This document shows positions 26,044 through 37,135 of a stretch of DNA of 64,000 nt, one piece after another. Under the pieces are notes generated by a model. That model was given only the letters and a program-made list of their open reading frames with translations. It was not told the DNA's origin and made no database searches. Positions within the stretch are counted from its first letter, which is position 1, and every line of letters begins with the position of its first letter. A program made the position numbers and the translations under genes. Source of the DNA: Rhizophagus clarus (Eukaryota > Glomeromycota > Glomeromycetes > Glomerales > Glomeraceae); the NCBI GenBank assembly GCA_015698045.1, contig BLAL01000316.1, positions 62,001-126,000 of the forward strand, in the 5' to 3' direction.

Positions 26044-27378
26044 CACTCCCCGGTAAAAAGTATCCGACCACTTTAACTTTGCGAAATTAAAACACATATT
26101 TTGACGGTTAATTTCTCAACAATTTATTTATAAACATTATAAAAAATTTATATCATTTTATTCAGAAAAACTCAAATTTTTTATTAATATCTAGTTGGGT
26201 TACCACGGCTATCTAAAACAGCTTGAACCCTTCTTGGCATGCTATCAACCAAATTAATTAAAATTTCGGGCTCAATGTTATTCCATTTCTCTTCCAAAAC
26301 TACCATTAATTCTCTAATATTTTTTGGATGAGGCTTATGCGCCCGAACTTTTCTTTCCAAAACATCCCATAAATGTTCAATCAGATTAAGATCCGGGCTC
26401 TGTGCAGGCTACGGAATAATTGATACTGAATTATCCTCTTTCCATTGTGAAACTCTTCTTGCTCTATGGACTGGCGCATTGTCATCTTGAAAAAAATATT
26501 GCAAATTGTTTTCTAAATTATTATAAAAGGGTAGAAGATGATTTTCTAATATGTTAATATACACTAAACCTGTAATACTTCTGGAAACTTGAATTAAAGG
26601 ACCAAGTTGATTTTTTGCGAAACACCCCCATACCATAACTCCTTGATTTCCAGATTTTACAGTCGGAATCAAGCAATTAACATCATATTTTTTATGTGGT
26701 TTACGCCAAACCCAGTGGTGTGCATCATTCTGAAATAATAAGAAGCGAGATTCATCACTCCATATGATGGAATCCCATTCAGTATCCCATTCTTTTCTTT
26801 CACAGCACCAATCTAACCTTTTTTTACGATTAGCCTCAGAAACTAATGGTTTTCTTTTCCCAGTCCTACCAAAATACCCTTCAGAATGTAAAATATGCTT
26901 TACAATACTATTACATACTGGACTTGGTAAACCATCATTAAATTTTTTAGTTATTTCATCCAAAGATTGTTGTCTATCTTTCTTAACGATTCTTACAATA
27001 CGCCTTACATCTCTTTCTGCAAGTTTTGGTGGCCTACCTGAACGTGGAGCAGCTGAAATTTTTTCTGAATTTTTGTAGTCCGTTATAGTGTCATGGATAG
27101 TTGATTTTGGGAAGTCAAGTATTTCACTAATGTTTCGTTCACTATGACCTCCTTTCCAGAGACCAATAATCTCTCCTCTTTCAAATTCAGTAAATTCGTG
27201 CTTTTTGGGCATTTTTACGAAATATTTTTTTTTTATTTTTGGGTAGCCGAAGGTATTAGCTACATGGGAAAAAAAAATTTGTTTATATTTGCATAGTTAG
27301 TATTGGCGTAATTTTAATTTTAATGGAAATAATCAGCAATGATCGACAGGGTGGTCGGATACTTTTTACCGGGGAGTG
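26044..27378 (-). mobile_element. Tc1/mariner element, 1,335 bp, perfect 28-bp terminal inverted repeats
   Basis: The ends are exact inverted repeats of 28 bp (26,044-26,071 and 27,351-27,378) starting CACTCCCCGGTAAAAAGTAT. A TA target duplication flanks it at 26,042-26,043 and 27,379-27,380. One transposase frame fills most of it. Perfect repeats and a single stop in the transposase point to a recent insertion. Confidence 0.97.
26184..27212 (-). pseudogene. Tc1 transposase (DD34E) with one in-frame stop
   Basis: A 343-codon frame from ATG 27,212 to TAA 26,184-26,186. The N-terminus has paired helix-turn-helix domains (ERGEIIGLWKGGHSERNISE..., then a second one after the GRPPK hook). The DDE catalytic core is complete: WSDESRF, FQDDNAPVH and DLNLIEHLWDV, with 34 residues between the second Asp and the Glu. 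One in-frame TAG at 26,409-26,411 stands where the family has Trp (before PAQSPDLN), consistent with TGG to TAG. There are no frameshifts. The copy is probably inactive by itself but otherwise full length. Confidence 0.93.
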
Positions 27379-27505
27379 TATATAATGCTAAAGAGGGGGA
27401 ATATCCGTTTCTAAATAAGCTTAAAAGTTCCTCGCAAACTTTGTCCTTAACTGGTTAGAAACTCAAAGAATCAGTAGAGTTTATAATATGGTTATACGTG
27501 AACTT

Positions 27506-28754
27506 ATTATTTTATTTTAAATTTAAATTGTTTGCTTATAAACTTGAGTTAAACTTGTGTTTAACTTGTGTTTAATTCAATTACTTAAGATCTTTGTAAA
27601 TTGTATTATAAATCTGTAATTATTTAATTATTAAATATGTAAATTATGATTATAGGTTTGTAATTGTTCATTATTTAAATTATTTTAATTTTTTTCAAAT
27701 ATAATAATTAATAAATAATTAGGATTACTTTAAAGAATTCTAAAAAACAATTTTTTCAAATGAATCTTTGAAAATTTTTTTATCAAAAAATGCTCTAAAT
27801 GATCCTTTAGTTAAAAAATTCTTATAAACAATTTTTCAAATGAATTCAAAGAAATTTCTCTATCAAAAATAAAGTTTCCTGAGTTTTTACTAATCAAAAT
27901 AGAACAATTCAACCTAAATTTGATCAGGTTGAATATAGGTCAAATGATGATCTAACCTATGTCAAATTGAGGCCAATTTTTTTGGCACATTTAAGATGCC
28001 AATTGTCTCAAATTCAGAAAGAAAATTTGACCATCATTTTACCTATATTAGGATATTATTACATATTTATTTGATCCTAAAGAAAACTATATTCAACTAC
28101 CTGAATATTATTAATAAATAAGTCAAACTAGAGATTTTTTAAGGCTGAATAATAGTAGTTTTATTAACATTTTTATTTATAATATATAAATATATTAGAT
28201 TTAAGTTTACTTAATGATCATATAAAAAGTGAAACTTTTATTTGCTTATTTTAATATAAAATTTTTAGTTGGTTAAATATTTAAATGCGTAGTTGAACTT
28301 ATTTTTATTTCAGCTCAATAATTATATTTGCATAATAAAACCCCTTATTTATATAACAAAAATTTTCATATATATATAGAGAAAATTTTAATTTTACACG
28401 TATATCAAAAAAAATTTTTTTACAAAAAGTTTTTTTAAACTAATACTTTTTTTCTATTATTTTATACATTTTAATTTTATAAACACAATATTGTATTTAA
28501 TATTTATAAAAAAAATCATGTTTTATAATAATATTCATATATTCTTATTTTTTGTTTACTAATTTTACTCATATATAAAATAAAATTTAGACAAATAAAA
28601 TTACCTTTTTATGTTTAAGTAAATTATTCAGCAGTGTAAAAAGTATTTGTATTTCAATTTTTATGATTCTAAGTATAATATTTGTAAAGATAATTAGATT
28701 TTTTAAACAGTACTAATTCCAAAAATTTTTTATTTTCTCTTTTAATTTCAGGAT
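27506..28754. other. AT-rich DNA without recognised genes
   Basis: About 80-85% AT with many short A and T tracts. No open frame of note, no terminal repeats found. Confidence 0.5.
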
Positions 28755-28762
28755 GTAATAAC

Positions 28763-29182
28763 TATACATGAAATTAAAATTGGTTAATTTTACCCCCTGA
28801 AATGGTCAAAATGGTCAAAATGATTTTGACCTGGGCCCCTCCAAAAGTCAAAATGGCCAAAATTATGTTATAGTCATGTGATTTTTATAGTAACAATAAT
28901 ATTAAAATTCAAAGTTAATGATTTCTGCATCCAGTGATCCAATTTTTATGATCTTAATGCGGTTGGATTCAGCTCATCGAGAGGATTCCAATGATATATA
29001 TTGCATATCTATAGCATCAATATTGACAGAGTTATTCATGTTTAAAATTTGGTATTAAATTATAATTATAAAAATCACATGACTATAACGTAATTTTAAC
29101 TATTTTGACTTTAATTTTGACTTTTGACCTTTCTAAGTCAAAATATTTTGACTTTTGGGTTTTAATTTTGACTTCATGTATA
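28763..29182. mobile_element. 420-bp foldback element with 8-bp target duplication
   Basis: The ends TATACATGAA and TTCATGTATA are inverted, and the direct repeat GTAATAAC flanks them at 28,755-28,762 and 29,183-29,190. The terminal inverted repeats are long (about 130 bp) but diverged, and rich in GTCAAAAT words in both orientations, so each arm can also fold on itself. A unique centre of about 150 bp lies between. No coding capacity. An 8-bp duplication fits hAT or P superfamilies; the superfamily is not decided. Confidence 0.8.
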
Positions 29183-29190
29183 GTAATAAC

Positions 29191-30066
29191 ATCACTTTGA
29201 TCAAATAAAATTACTTTTTTATGCTTAAAAAGTTTTTTAATGATGTTGAATCTACCTGTATATAAATTTTTATAATGATTGAACTAATATTTGTAAATTA
29301 TTGGCTATTTTTGTATTATCAATTTTTATGCAAAATTCTGTTTTGCAACTTTAAAGCATGATTTTACCATTTTGGTTAAATAAAATTGCTTTTTCTGCTT
29401 AAATAAAGTTGTTCAGTATGGTTGAATCTATTTAATGTAAAAATTTTAGGATGATTGGATTAATACTTGTAAAATGTAATCAATTTTTATATATTTAATT
29501 ATTTATTATTTAATTCATGATCTGTATAACAATCAGAGAAAATTAAGAAAAAACAATAAAAACGTTTTTTGTGATTACGACGTAATCCAATGATCCAATG
29601 TCAATGAATTTTTTTTTTATTGTATAGCCTCACGCCTTCTACAAAACAAAATAAAGATCATCAAAATTAGACTAATAGAACGTGAGATAATCACAAAACC
29701 AATTTTTTCTGGAACATATCAGATTCTAATATATATTTTTTTTTAATTTGTAAAAGATATGAAGAGCTATATAACATAAAGTTTTCATCAAAATTTAATC
29801 ACTAGATTACAATGTAATCGTAAAAAATGTTTTCATTTTTTTTCCATAATTTTCTTCAATTGTTATCCAAATCACGAATTAAGTGATTTTAATTTTAAAG
29901 TATAATTTTTTTATTTTAAATTAACTTATTAACTTTAAGAAGTTGTTCAGAAGGGTTGGCAATAATTTATATTTTAATTTTTATAAATCTAAATATAATA
30001 ATATTTATAAAAAAATTGCATTTTTATGACAATACTAATTTTCAAATTTTAAAACTATTTTTAAAA
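29191..30066. other. AT-rich DNA without recognised genes
   Basis: Contains imperfectly repeated phrases such as AAATAAAATTGCTTTTT...CTTAAATAAAGTTGTTCAG-like stretches (about 29,205, 29,385 and 29,900), also seen near 28,600 and 31,940. They may be remnants of an old dispersed repeat. No gene. Confidence 0.4.
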
Positions 30067-30068
30067 TA

Positions 30069-31771
30069 TGGTCTGGTGCAAAAAGATTTGCACCTCACCA
30101 AATAAGAAAATGATTTGCGCCAAGAAATATACTGTACGACATAAACAAAGTGGCTAATTTTTTTTTTCCTGTTAACATAAATCCCACCATGACATTTTTC
30201 AAAAAAAAAAATTTACCTTAACTAATAAATTTTTTCATGAAACGAAGTAGTGCACCGTTAACAGACAATAAAAAGTTGATGATAATCAACCTTTACAATT
30301 ATTTTTCGGGGGATAACTCAAGAAAAGAAGACCATCAAAAGCTCACATTACACAAGCAGGTTACTGAGGTATTGGGTGTAGCGGAAAGAACAGTTGCAAG
30401 TGTGGTTTCAGATTGGAATAAGCGTGGTGATGACACTTTTACACCACATAAAACCCTCGGACGACCTAAATCAAAACCCGATGAAAATATTTTAGAACTT
30501 TTACGTACAAAAATTCTGGATGCTAATAAAAAAGCCGAGCAACTTAGCACACCTATTCTACAACTGAACATGGATATGAACTTTCTAAATGGAAGCTTCT
30601 TCGGGTACTTCACTATTTGGGTTATTATTTTGGCTAAGGAGAACGTAGAAATATTCTTCACAAGTCTCCAAACAATGTTGCATTCCGTTGTCATTATCTC
30701 TGCTTCCGTTTTGCCAACTTAGAAGGTAATAATGAAGTGCCAAGCTGTCCAGAAGTTTTTCTTGATGAGTCATATTGTCATCTGCATCATACTTCACGAA
30801 ATACTTGGGTCCCCCATCAAGGCGTTATTTTAGCACCCGGGCATGGGCCATTAGTAGTGATTTTTGGTGCAATTATTGTATTTCGGAATGGGTCTTCTAA
30901 CAAACTACATGGTGAGCTTGTTCCTAATTCTGTTCATATTTGGGATCCAACAATTAAACCTCCAGAAAACCGTGGACGAAAAAGAAACAATGCTGAGGAA
31001 TGGAATGATGTTCCCAATATTGTTAAAGATTCCAATATTGTTCCTAACCAAGTGGATTACCATGGAAACTTTAATGCAGAAATTTTTGAGGACCTTTTTT
31101 CAACCCTTTGTCAAACACTCCATGAAAAATATGGACCTGTAAACATTCATATGGATGGAGCTAATTATCACAAACGGCGAGTAGAAACTATTCCATCTTC
31201 AAGCTCAAAAAAGCAAGAATTAATCGAATGGTTAAATGCTCATGATATTCCTTTTTCTAGCAATTTAAAAAGACCAGAACTTTTGGAATTGGTTCGAATA
31301 AACAAAGAAAAGGTACCATTTGCTTGTGTAAAGATTGCAGAACAGTATGAACATGAACTTTCTTTTACCCCACCATATCATTGTGAACTTCAGCCAATAG
31401 AAGGTGTTTGGGTGGTAGTAAAGGGTGAAGTTGCATGTTCATCTCCACATCCAAACCTTTTATCTGTTAGAAATACACTTCTAGAAGCATTTAAAAGAAA
31501 AATTACTTCACAGGTTATTCTTGGGCTTTGGAGAAGAGCACTTAAAAACGCAAAAGAATATTTCAAATCTGACGAAGACGCACAATTAATTGATGATGAA
31601 TTTAATGATGATAGTGATTCCGATGAGGATCACGTGATTTAGCGTAATTTTTATATCATATCTTTCCCAATATGTACTGATATTATTTCAATAAAAAAAA
31701 AATTTTTTCGCATATTAAAATTTTTTTTATTTGCGATTTGTTTGAGGTGCAAATCTTTTTGCACCAGACCA
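30069..31771 (+). mobile_element. 1,703-bp Tc1/mariner-superfamily element with 29-bp inverted repeats
   Basis: Perfect 29-bp terminal inverted repeats at 30,069-30,097 and 31,743-31,771, starting TGGTCTGGTGC. TA flanks at 30,067-30,068 and 31,772-31,773. Each terminal repeat contains an internal palindrome (GGTGCAAA, 4-nt loop, TTTGCACC). One transposase frame lies inside. Confidence 0.93.
30237..31642 (+). pseudogene. DDE transposase with long D-to-E spacing, one frameshift and one stop
   Basis: The ATG at 30,237 opens an N-terminal helix-turn-helix region (LHKQVTEVLGVAERTVASVV, then GRPKSKP). A frameshift occurs near 30,550; the other frame resumes with ELSKWKLLRVLHYLGYYFG, hits TAA at 30,635-30,637 (Gln or Lys expected), then runs unbroken to 31,642. 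The catalytic core shows FLDESYCHLHH (first Asp, about 30,760), HMDGANYHKR (second Asp, about 31,150) and CELQPIEGVW (Glu, about 31,395). There are 81 residues between the second Asp and the Glu of PIE, against 34 in Tc1. The extra residues include a helix-loop-helix stretch (ELIEWLNAHDIPF...KRPELLELV) that resembles a SAP fold. The C-terminus is acidic. Confidence 0.85.
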
Positions 31772-31773
31772 TA

Positions 31774-32537
31774 GCAATAATATATTAATATCATATTAAT
31801 ATTAATTAAAATTAAAAATTCTGAAGTTTTGATCACTAATATATCATTTTATATTATTAATTTATTAATGTTTAGTGAATCAATTTTCACAATTTTTTTT
31901 GTAATAATATAAAAAATTAATTTATTATTACTATAATTAAATTATCTTTTTATACTTAAATAAAATTATTTATCATATAAAGTAAAACTTTCTTCCTTTC
32001 TGTTCACTTCGTATTTTAAAAATATTATTTTGCCATATAAGAAGTTCCTTTAATAAAGAGTTTCATATAAAGAAGTTGACCTACATGTCACTATAACTTT
32101 TACACACCAACTTGAAATCTTCTACTTACGTTTATTGGGTTTAGTAGTACTTTTTAGAATTTTTTCAAGACTTTGAATTAAAGTCAAAGCTTCAAGCTAG
32201 AAGTGAGAAATTTTTATTGTACTTAGTGACAGAAGTTTGTTTTCTTACTTAAGGTATTTTTCCTGGTGATGTTTGATATTTTTTCTCCTTTGCCTAGATT
32301 TTTCCCTGTTTTTAGACAGATGATTTTCTAGAAATTATGATTTTTTTTTATTTTTTGTTATTTTTTTTGTCTTTTTTTCTTGCTTCTTATTTTTTGGAAT
32401 AATCTGAGGGATAAAGGAATATCCTAAAATTGATCAATATAGGCAGTTTAGTATTTTTTCTTTTGAGAGAGTTGAGCATTTGTTTAAAAAGAGTGCAAAT
32501 CTGAATATTCAGTTTTCAAGTAGATCAGGTTACGTTA
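31774..32537. other. AT-rich DNA without recognised genes
   Basis: No open frame or RNA gene seen. Runs of T and short TATTAA words only. Confidence 0.4.
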
Positions 32538-34059
32538 AGTATATGCAGGATTGGGAATTGTACTAGTACTGTACTAGTACTGTACTAATACAATACTAAT
32601 ACTGTACTGTACCTTCAGAAATTCAGACATTAGTACATAGTAAATATGATATTATTTTATTTTTCTTGAATTTTATTGGTTGTACTAAGTACTAGTACTT
32701 GTACTAATTTTTTTTTTCGTACAAATTATATACAAATCATGTAAATTTATAAATTGAATATATTCTTTATTAATCTTTTATCATTATTAAAAAGGACAAT
32801 GCAAATCACCCTTAAAAATAGTATTTAATCTTCATTTTGCATCTTTATTTTATGCTGGATGTTCAATACTTTCAACATCTATATTATCTATACCAAGATC
32901 ATCATCATCGTTGTCATTTATTTCTAAATATTAGTTTATTTGATTTTAGAATCATTCTTTTATATCATCACTATCATTATCATCATCATCACTATCATCA
33001 TCATCATCATCGCTTTCTTCAGTTTCTGTTTCATCTTTATTATAATTATTTTTCTCATCCAAATTATCTAAGTTAATATGTTATTCTGAATTAATATTAG
33101 CCATAATTGATTTTGATAATACAGATTCTTGTTTGCGCCATTTGTAAGTAATATCAGTTCACAATTTTGCCATATTTAATACCTGAGAAAACTATAAATA
33201 AAATAGTATAATAAATTAATATAGCATATCAGCAAGTAATATAGGTAGATTATTATCACATGTTAGATCTAAGCCACTTTAATAAATATAATTACTTTCA
33301 ATCGATTTCTAGTTTTTGTATGGAGAAAACCCATACTACTTCATAATCGTTCAACTGATGTGATGTTGACACAAATTCTAAAAATATATGCTGCAACAGT
33401 TCCAATTTCCAGATAAGCATTTCAAATCCAATATGAATATTATTTTCAAATTGAGCAACAGATGCATCATTAAAAGGATATTTAATTCCTTAAGAAAAAT
33501 CATCAAATTCTTTAAGAATAGATATAGGATCATTTCCAGTTCAAACTTTATAATAATAAACTAGCCATTTACCTATATGTAAATAGCTAATTTGTAATCT
33601 TAATGACAATATAAAATAATTTGACCTATAAGCTGGATGGAAAAGCTAAGATAGAATGAGAAGAGGCTGCTTCTATAACTCCCATCTTTTTTTGTAATCA
33701 GATTAAAATTCCATTGGCCATATTATTATCTGGATATTTTTGCCAAAACTGGTAAATATAAGCAAACTCATGCAAAACTTCAAATAATCATGTTTTGTCA
33801 GTTTGCAAAATATTAAGTATAGCGCAATAGGAAAGTAAAAGTTGTTCTAATTTTATTAGTAACTCCCAAAAATGCTCATTCATAATTATATTATAAATTT
33901 CATATGGAATTGTTAATGGATCTCCTGACCGCCTCTTAGTTGTAGAAGTTGGAGGTTCAAATTTTATAGCTAAAGACTAATAATAAAAAATAGTAAGTTA
34001 ATAAAATTATTGTATTGATGTAATTACAAAATTAAATAATAATTTAACTTACCCACAAA

Positions 34060-35598
34060 TAAAGATGGGTTTCAATTGATTTCCAAAATCCACAATATTG
34101 CGGGTTTTAGAAATCAATTGCGCTTAGTAATTCGCAAACCCGCAAATAATCCGCAAATCCGCAAATAATTCGCAAACCCGCAAATAATTTATAGTACCGC
34201 AAATAACCCGCAAATAATTTATAGTACCGCAAATAACCTGCAAATCCGCAAACCCGCAAATAATCTGCAAATCCGTATAATATCGCAAATAATCTGCAAA
34301 TCCGCAAATAATTTACATTATCGCAAATTTGCGAATAAGTGGACAAAATTGTCCACTTTTAGTATATAAATAAATTTGGTTATATTTAATTGCGAAGATT
34401 AAATTAACATGATTCATAAGTTTACAAAATAGACAAAATTATCCGCAGACGGAAAAAAAAAGTGAAAAAAAAAGTGGACAAAGTTGTCCAGACGAAAAAA
34501 AAAGCGAAAAAAAAGTAGACAAAGTTGTCCAGACGAAAAAAAAAAGTGAAAAAAAAGTGGACAAAGTTGTCCAGACGAAAAAAAAAGCGAAAAAAAGTGG
34601 ACAAAGTTGTCCAGACGAAAAAAAAAAGTAAAGTAAAAATGGACAAAGTTGTCCAGAGACAAAAAAAAAGGACAAAGTCGAAAAAAAAAAGTGGACAAAG
34701 TTGTCCAGAGACGAAAAAAAGTGGACAAAGTTGTCCAAAACCGAAAAATAGACAGAAATAAAATAAAGGGGAAGGGGACAAAATTATCATATACCTTATC
34801 GATAAATGTAAAATTTGACAACGATTCTTCCAGATCAAAATATATATGACCTTCATTTTTTTTATATGACATTCTTACTCTATCTTGTTCAAAAGTACAC
34901 GAATTAATTTTTTTATCCGTCTTTGTCCAAACAAGAGAAAGTGCTGTTGAAATTAAGCTTTGATCGTCGTCAGGTAAATAAACTTTTTTCCCGCGAATTT
35001 TTGAATTGAGAACTGAACAGGGTGTTTTTGACATTTCTAATATATTTATTCAATATTTTAAAAGCTGATACTTTATTTTTTATTTTTAAAATGAAGAGAA
35101 AAGAAAGCAATTGGGGTACTAAAAACTGTAAAAACTGATATTTATTTAATTGATCAAATAATAACATTTGATAACGCGATTGTTTTGATACGTAATTGTA
35201 TATTGTGATACGTTTGATAGAATGAGTTTTGATACAATGATATATATAATTGTTAAAATAATGTATTGATTATGGCTGAATAATCTGATATATTATTATT
35301 ATTTTAATTGGATTTTGGAAATAATATTCCCGTATTCTGGCGAGAAAATTTTTTTTTGCTTCAGTGGGAATATTTTACAAAAAAAAAATGATCATGTGAA
35401 GATGATCTACAGTCAATCATAATTTTTGAGATTATTCAGATTATTTGCGGATTATTTGCGGATTTGTGGATTATTTGCGGATTTGCGGATTATTTGCGAT
35501 TGCGGATTTGCGAATAATTATTCTTCAAAATCTGCAATGTTCCGCAATATCACAAATCGCAATTAATCCGCAATTAGGGTATTGCGGACACATCTTTA
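34060..35598. mobile_element. Nested non-autonomous hAT-like element with tandem arrays
   Basis: Flanked by the 8-bp duplication CCCACAAA (34,052-34,059 and 35,599-35,606); ends TAAAGATGGGT and ACACATCTTTA are inverted. It is inserted inside the hAT transposase, splitting it. Both subterminal regions carry arrays of CGCAAATAATCCGCAAATC-type words in opposite orientation (34,100-34,330 and 35,435-35,585). The middle holds a minisatellite. A short open frame starts at 35,034 on the minus strand and reads about 85 unique residues (MSKTPCSVLNSKIRGKK...) before entering the minisatellite; no family recognised. Confidence 0.88.
34450..34745. repeat. Minisatellite of a GGACAAAGTTGTCC palindrome plus A tract
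   Basis: About seven units, mostly 40-43 bp apart, each with TGGACAA-AG-TTGTCCA (an inverted repeat) followed by ACGAAAAAAAAAGCG-like purine sequence. A related near-palindrome, AAGTGGACAA..TTGTCCACTT, lies at about 34,338-34,360. Unit length varies, so the overlapping reading frames are not constrained. Confidence 0.9.
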
Positions 35599-37135
35599 CC
35601 CACAAAGTATTTTTAATAGTATTTAAACTTCTACAACAATTATAGTAACTATTCCATCTTGTATCACCTGAAACTGCAGGTTGAATACATTTTCTATATA
35701 TTTCCATTTGAATGTCTCGAAGCTTTCCAATAAAATATTTATTATTTGAATTTTTGAAATAAACAGTTAGTTTTAAAGTCTGTTGTGATGTACTTTTAAA
35801 TTCAGATGAAATCTTAAAAATTTCTCCTACACACAAATTAATTTGATATATATAGTAAGGTAAAAAAACAATATTCTGATATTGAATTTAAAATCTTTTT
35901 CTATTATTAAAATATGCAAATAACCATGATTAATTATTTAATATATTAAAAAAAATCATTATTAAAAATAGTAATTTAATAGTTTATTTACCTTACTACA
36001 TTATATGCAGACACATTATCTGTTACAATAGCTAAAAGAGGTATTTTGAGTTCATTTAATTGGGATATCATTTCCTCTACTTTAATTCTAACCTCAAAAT
36101 TTGTTATTCTCTCGCTATTTATATCAGCAACTTTCCATACGTATAGTTATCCATCAAATGATGTAAGTACTATCCCCATTAATTCTTATTCACAGACGTT
36201 CATCCAACCATCAAAAGAAAGAGTAATTCCTATTTGATCTAATACTAATTTCTCTAACATCCTATTATTAAATTCTTTGATAACTTTGTCTAAAATTTCA
36301 TTTGACAGGATTTTTCAATCTGGCAGTTTAATTTGCAGATTAAGAAATTTAAACAATTTAATAACCTCTGGATTATTTATCCAAGATAGTGAAAATCCAC
36401 AAGAAATAGTAACTTGTAATAAATGCATATGAAATTTTGCTTTATCTATACTTAAAAAAGATCATGAAATAAATGAATCTATAAGTCCATAATTTGACTA
36501 TTGAAAAGGTAAAGAAGTCAATAAAGAGCATGAAGAAAATGATTTTCTTTATTCAATTATTGAATCAATGGCTAAATCAGTTTTCTCTACTATTAAAAAA
36601 ATGTATTAGATGTAGTAATATTAAATTATGCTAACTGCTAAGTATAAAATTCAAAATTATATAAGAACTACTTACATATTCTTTTAACTGAAAGTGTATT
36701 TTTTTGTTTATTAATTGAAATTACTTCATCTTTTTCTTATTGATTATATAAAAATTGAAAGTTTTAACAGTTTTTAAAATGGTTTAAAATTCTGTCTGTT
36801 TTATCTACTATTTTTTTATGATTTTCACCAAGTTTATTAAAACATACCCTACAATAGCATATTTTATTAGTGATACTGCTTTTTAAGCTTATTGAAATAA
36901 TATATTTTTTTAAACTTTATACCATTATGAAAAAACTTTTTTTACGCATTTTATTATACAGAAAAAAGATTATCAAAATTGTACTGAAAGTACTAATTTT
37001 GTACTAAATTTGATTCGTACAGGTGTACTACCACTTAGAAATATACGAATGCTATTTGTACAAAGTACAGTAATACCAGTACTATGTACTAAAATTTTCT
37101 TAGTACGCATATACTACTATAACCCTGAGTATATG

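Larger units (their letters stand above)
23787..27505 (-). pseudogene. MULE/FAR1-type transposase with SWIM zinc finger, split by a Tc1 element
   Basis: Minus-strand relic with spliced exons. From 27,505 leftward: an N-terminal fragment (VKDKVCEELLSLF... near 27,440); the Tc1 insertion at 26,044-27,378; then a stretch ending GKAFIFCIVMGLM (about 25,770-25,810); a MULE-like core with YMDISSSFEPLN, LRLFIISDELE and FLTDDLSAER (25,410-25,730), fitting the D-D pattern of MULE transposases; FWRWLHDLKH (about 25,215); a SWIM finger CTCPVG-x6-CKHQ (about 24,640-24,680); and a basic C-terminus (23,787-24,200). In-frame stops at 27,455-27,457, 26,001-26,003 and 25,737-25,739 each stand where Gln would fit. 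Leaving out the Tc1 element and one TA gives a continuous frame, so the insertion is into coding DNA. The true N-terminus was not found. A domesticated SWIM gene is the alternative origin. Confidence 0.75.
33317..36590 (-). pseudogene. Decayed hAT transposase
   Basis: The minus strand shows hAT transposase landmarks with many stops and frame changes. From the 5' side: LSFDGWMNVCE and KIPLLAIVTDNVSAYN (about 36,010-36,230), the RNase H-like core; PAVSGDTRWNSYYNC (about 35,650-35,690); then, after the nested insertion, SLAIKFEPPTST (about 33,950), and pieces of the C-terminal dimerisation region ending near 33,317 (SVERL... MGFLH). In the best-preserved part, stops at 36,186-36,188 and 36,147-36,149 fall where Gln fits, and 36,315-36,317 where Trp fits. 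The protein is non-functional. The hAT family call is firm; the subfamily is not. Confidence 0.8.
32546..37127 (-). mobile_element. hAT element relic, 4.6 kb, containing a nested insertion
   Basis: The ends are CAGGATT... and ...AACCCTG, the CAGGG-type hAT terminus, flanked by the 8-bp duplication AGTATATG at 32,538-32,545 and 37,128-37,135. Subterminal zones at both ends are packed with GTAC words (32,570-32,715 and 36,980-37,105), typical of transposase-binding arrays. A decayed hAT transposase lies on the minus strand. Without the nested element at 34,060-35,598 and one copy of its duplication, the element is about 3.0 kb. CAT/CAC trinucleotide repeats lie near 32,965-33,012. Confidence 0.9.

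Noticed and set aside
32837..33076. His/Tyr-rich frame
   Set aside because: Translation of CAT/CAC trinucleotide repeats inside the hAT relic.
34414..35034. Long minus-strand frames rich in FVHFF and TTLSTF
   Set aside because: Mostly minisatellite translated in several frames; only the first about 85 codons are unique sequence, and no family is recognised.
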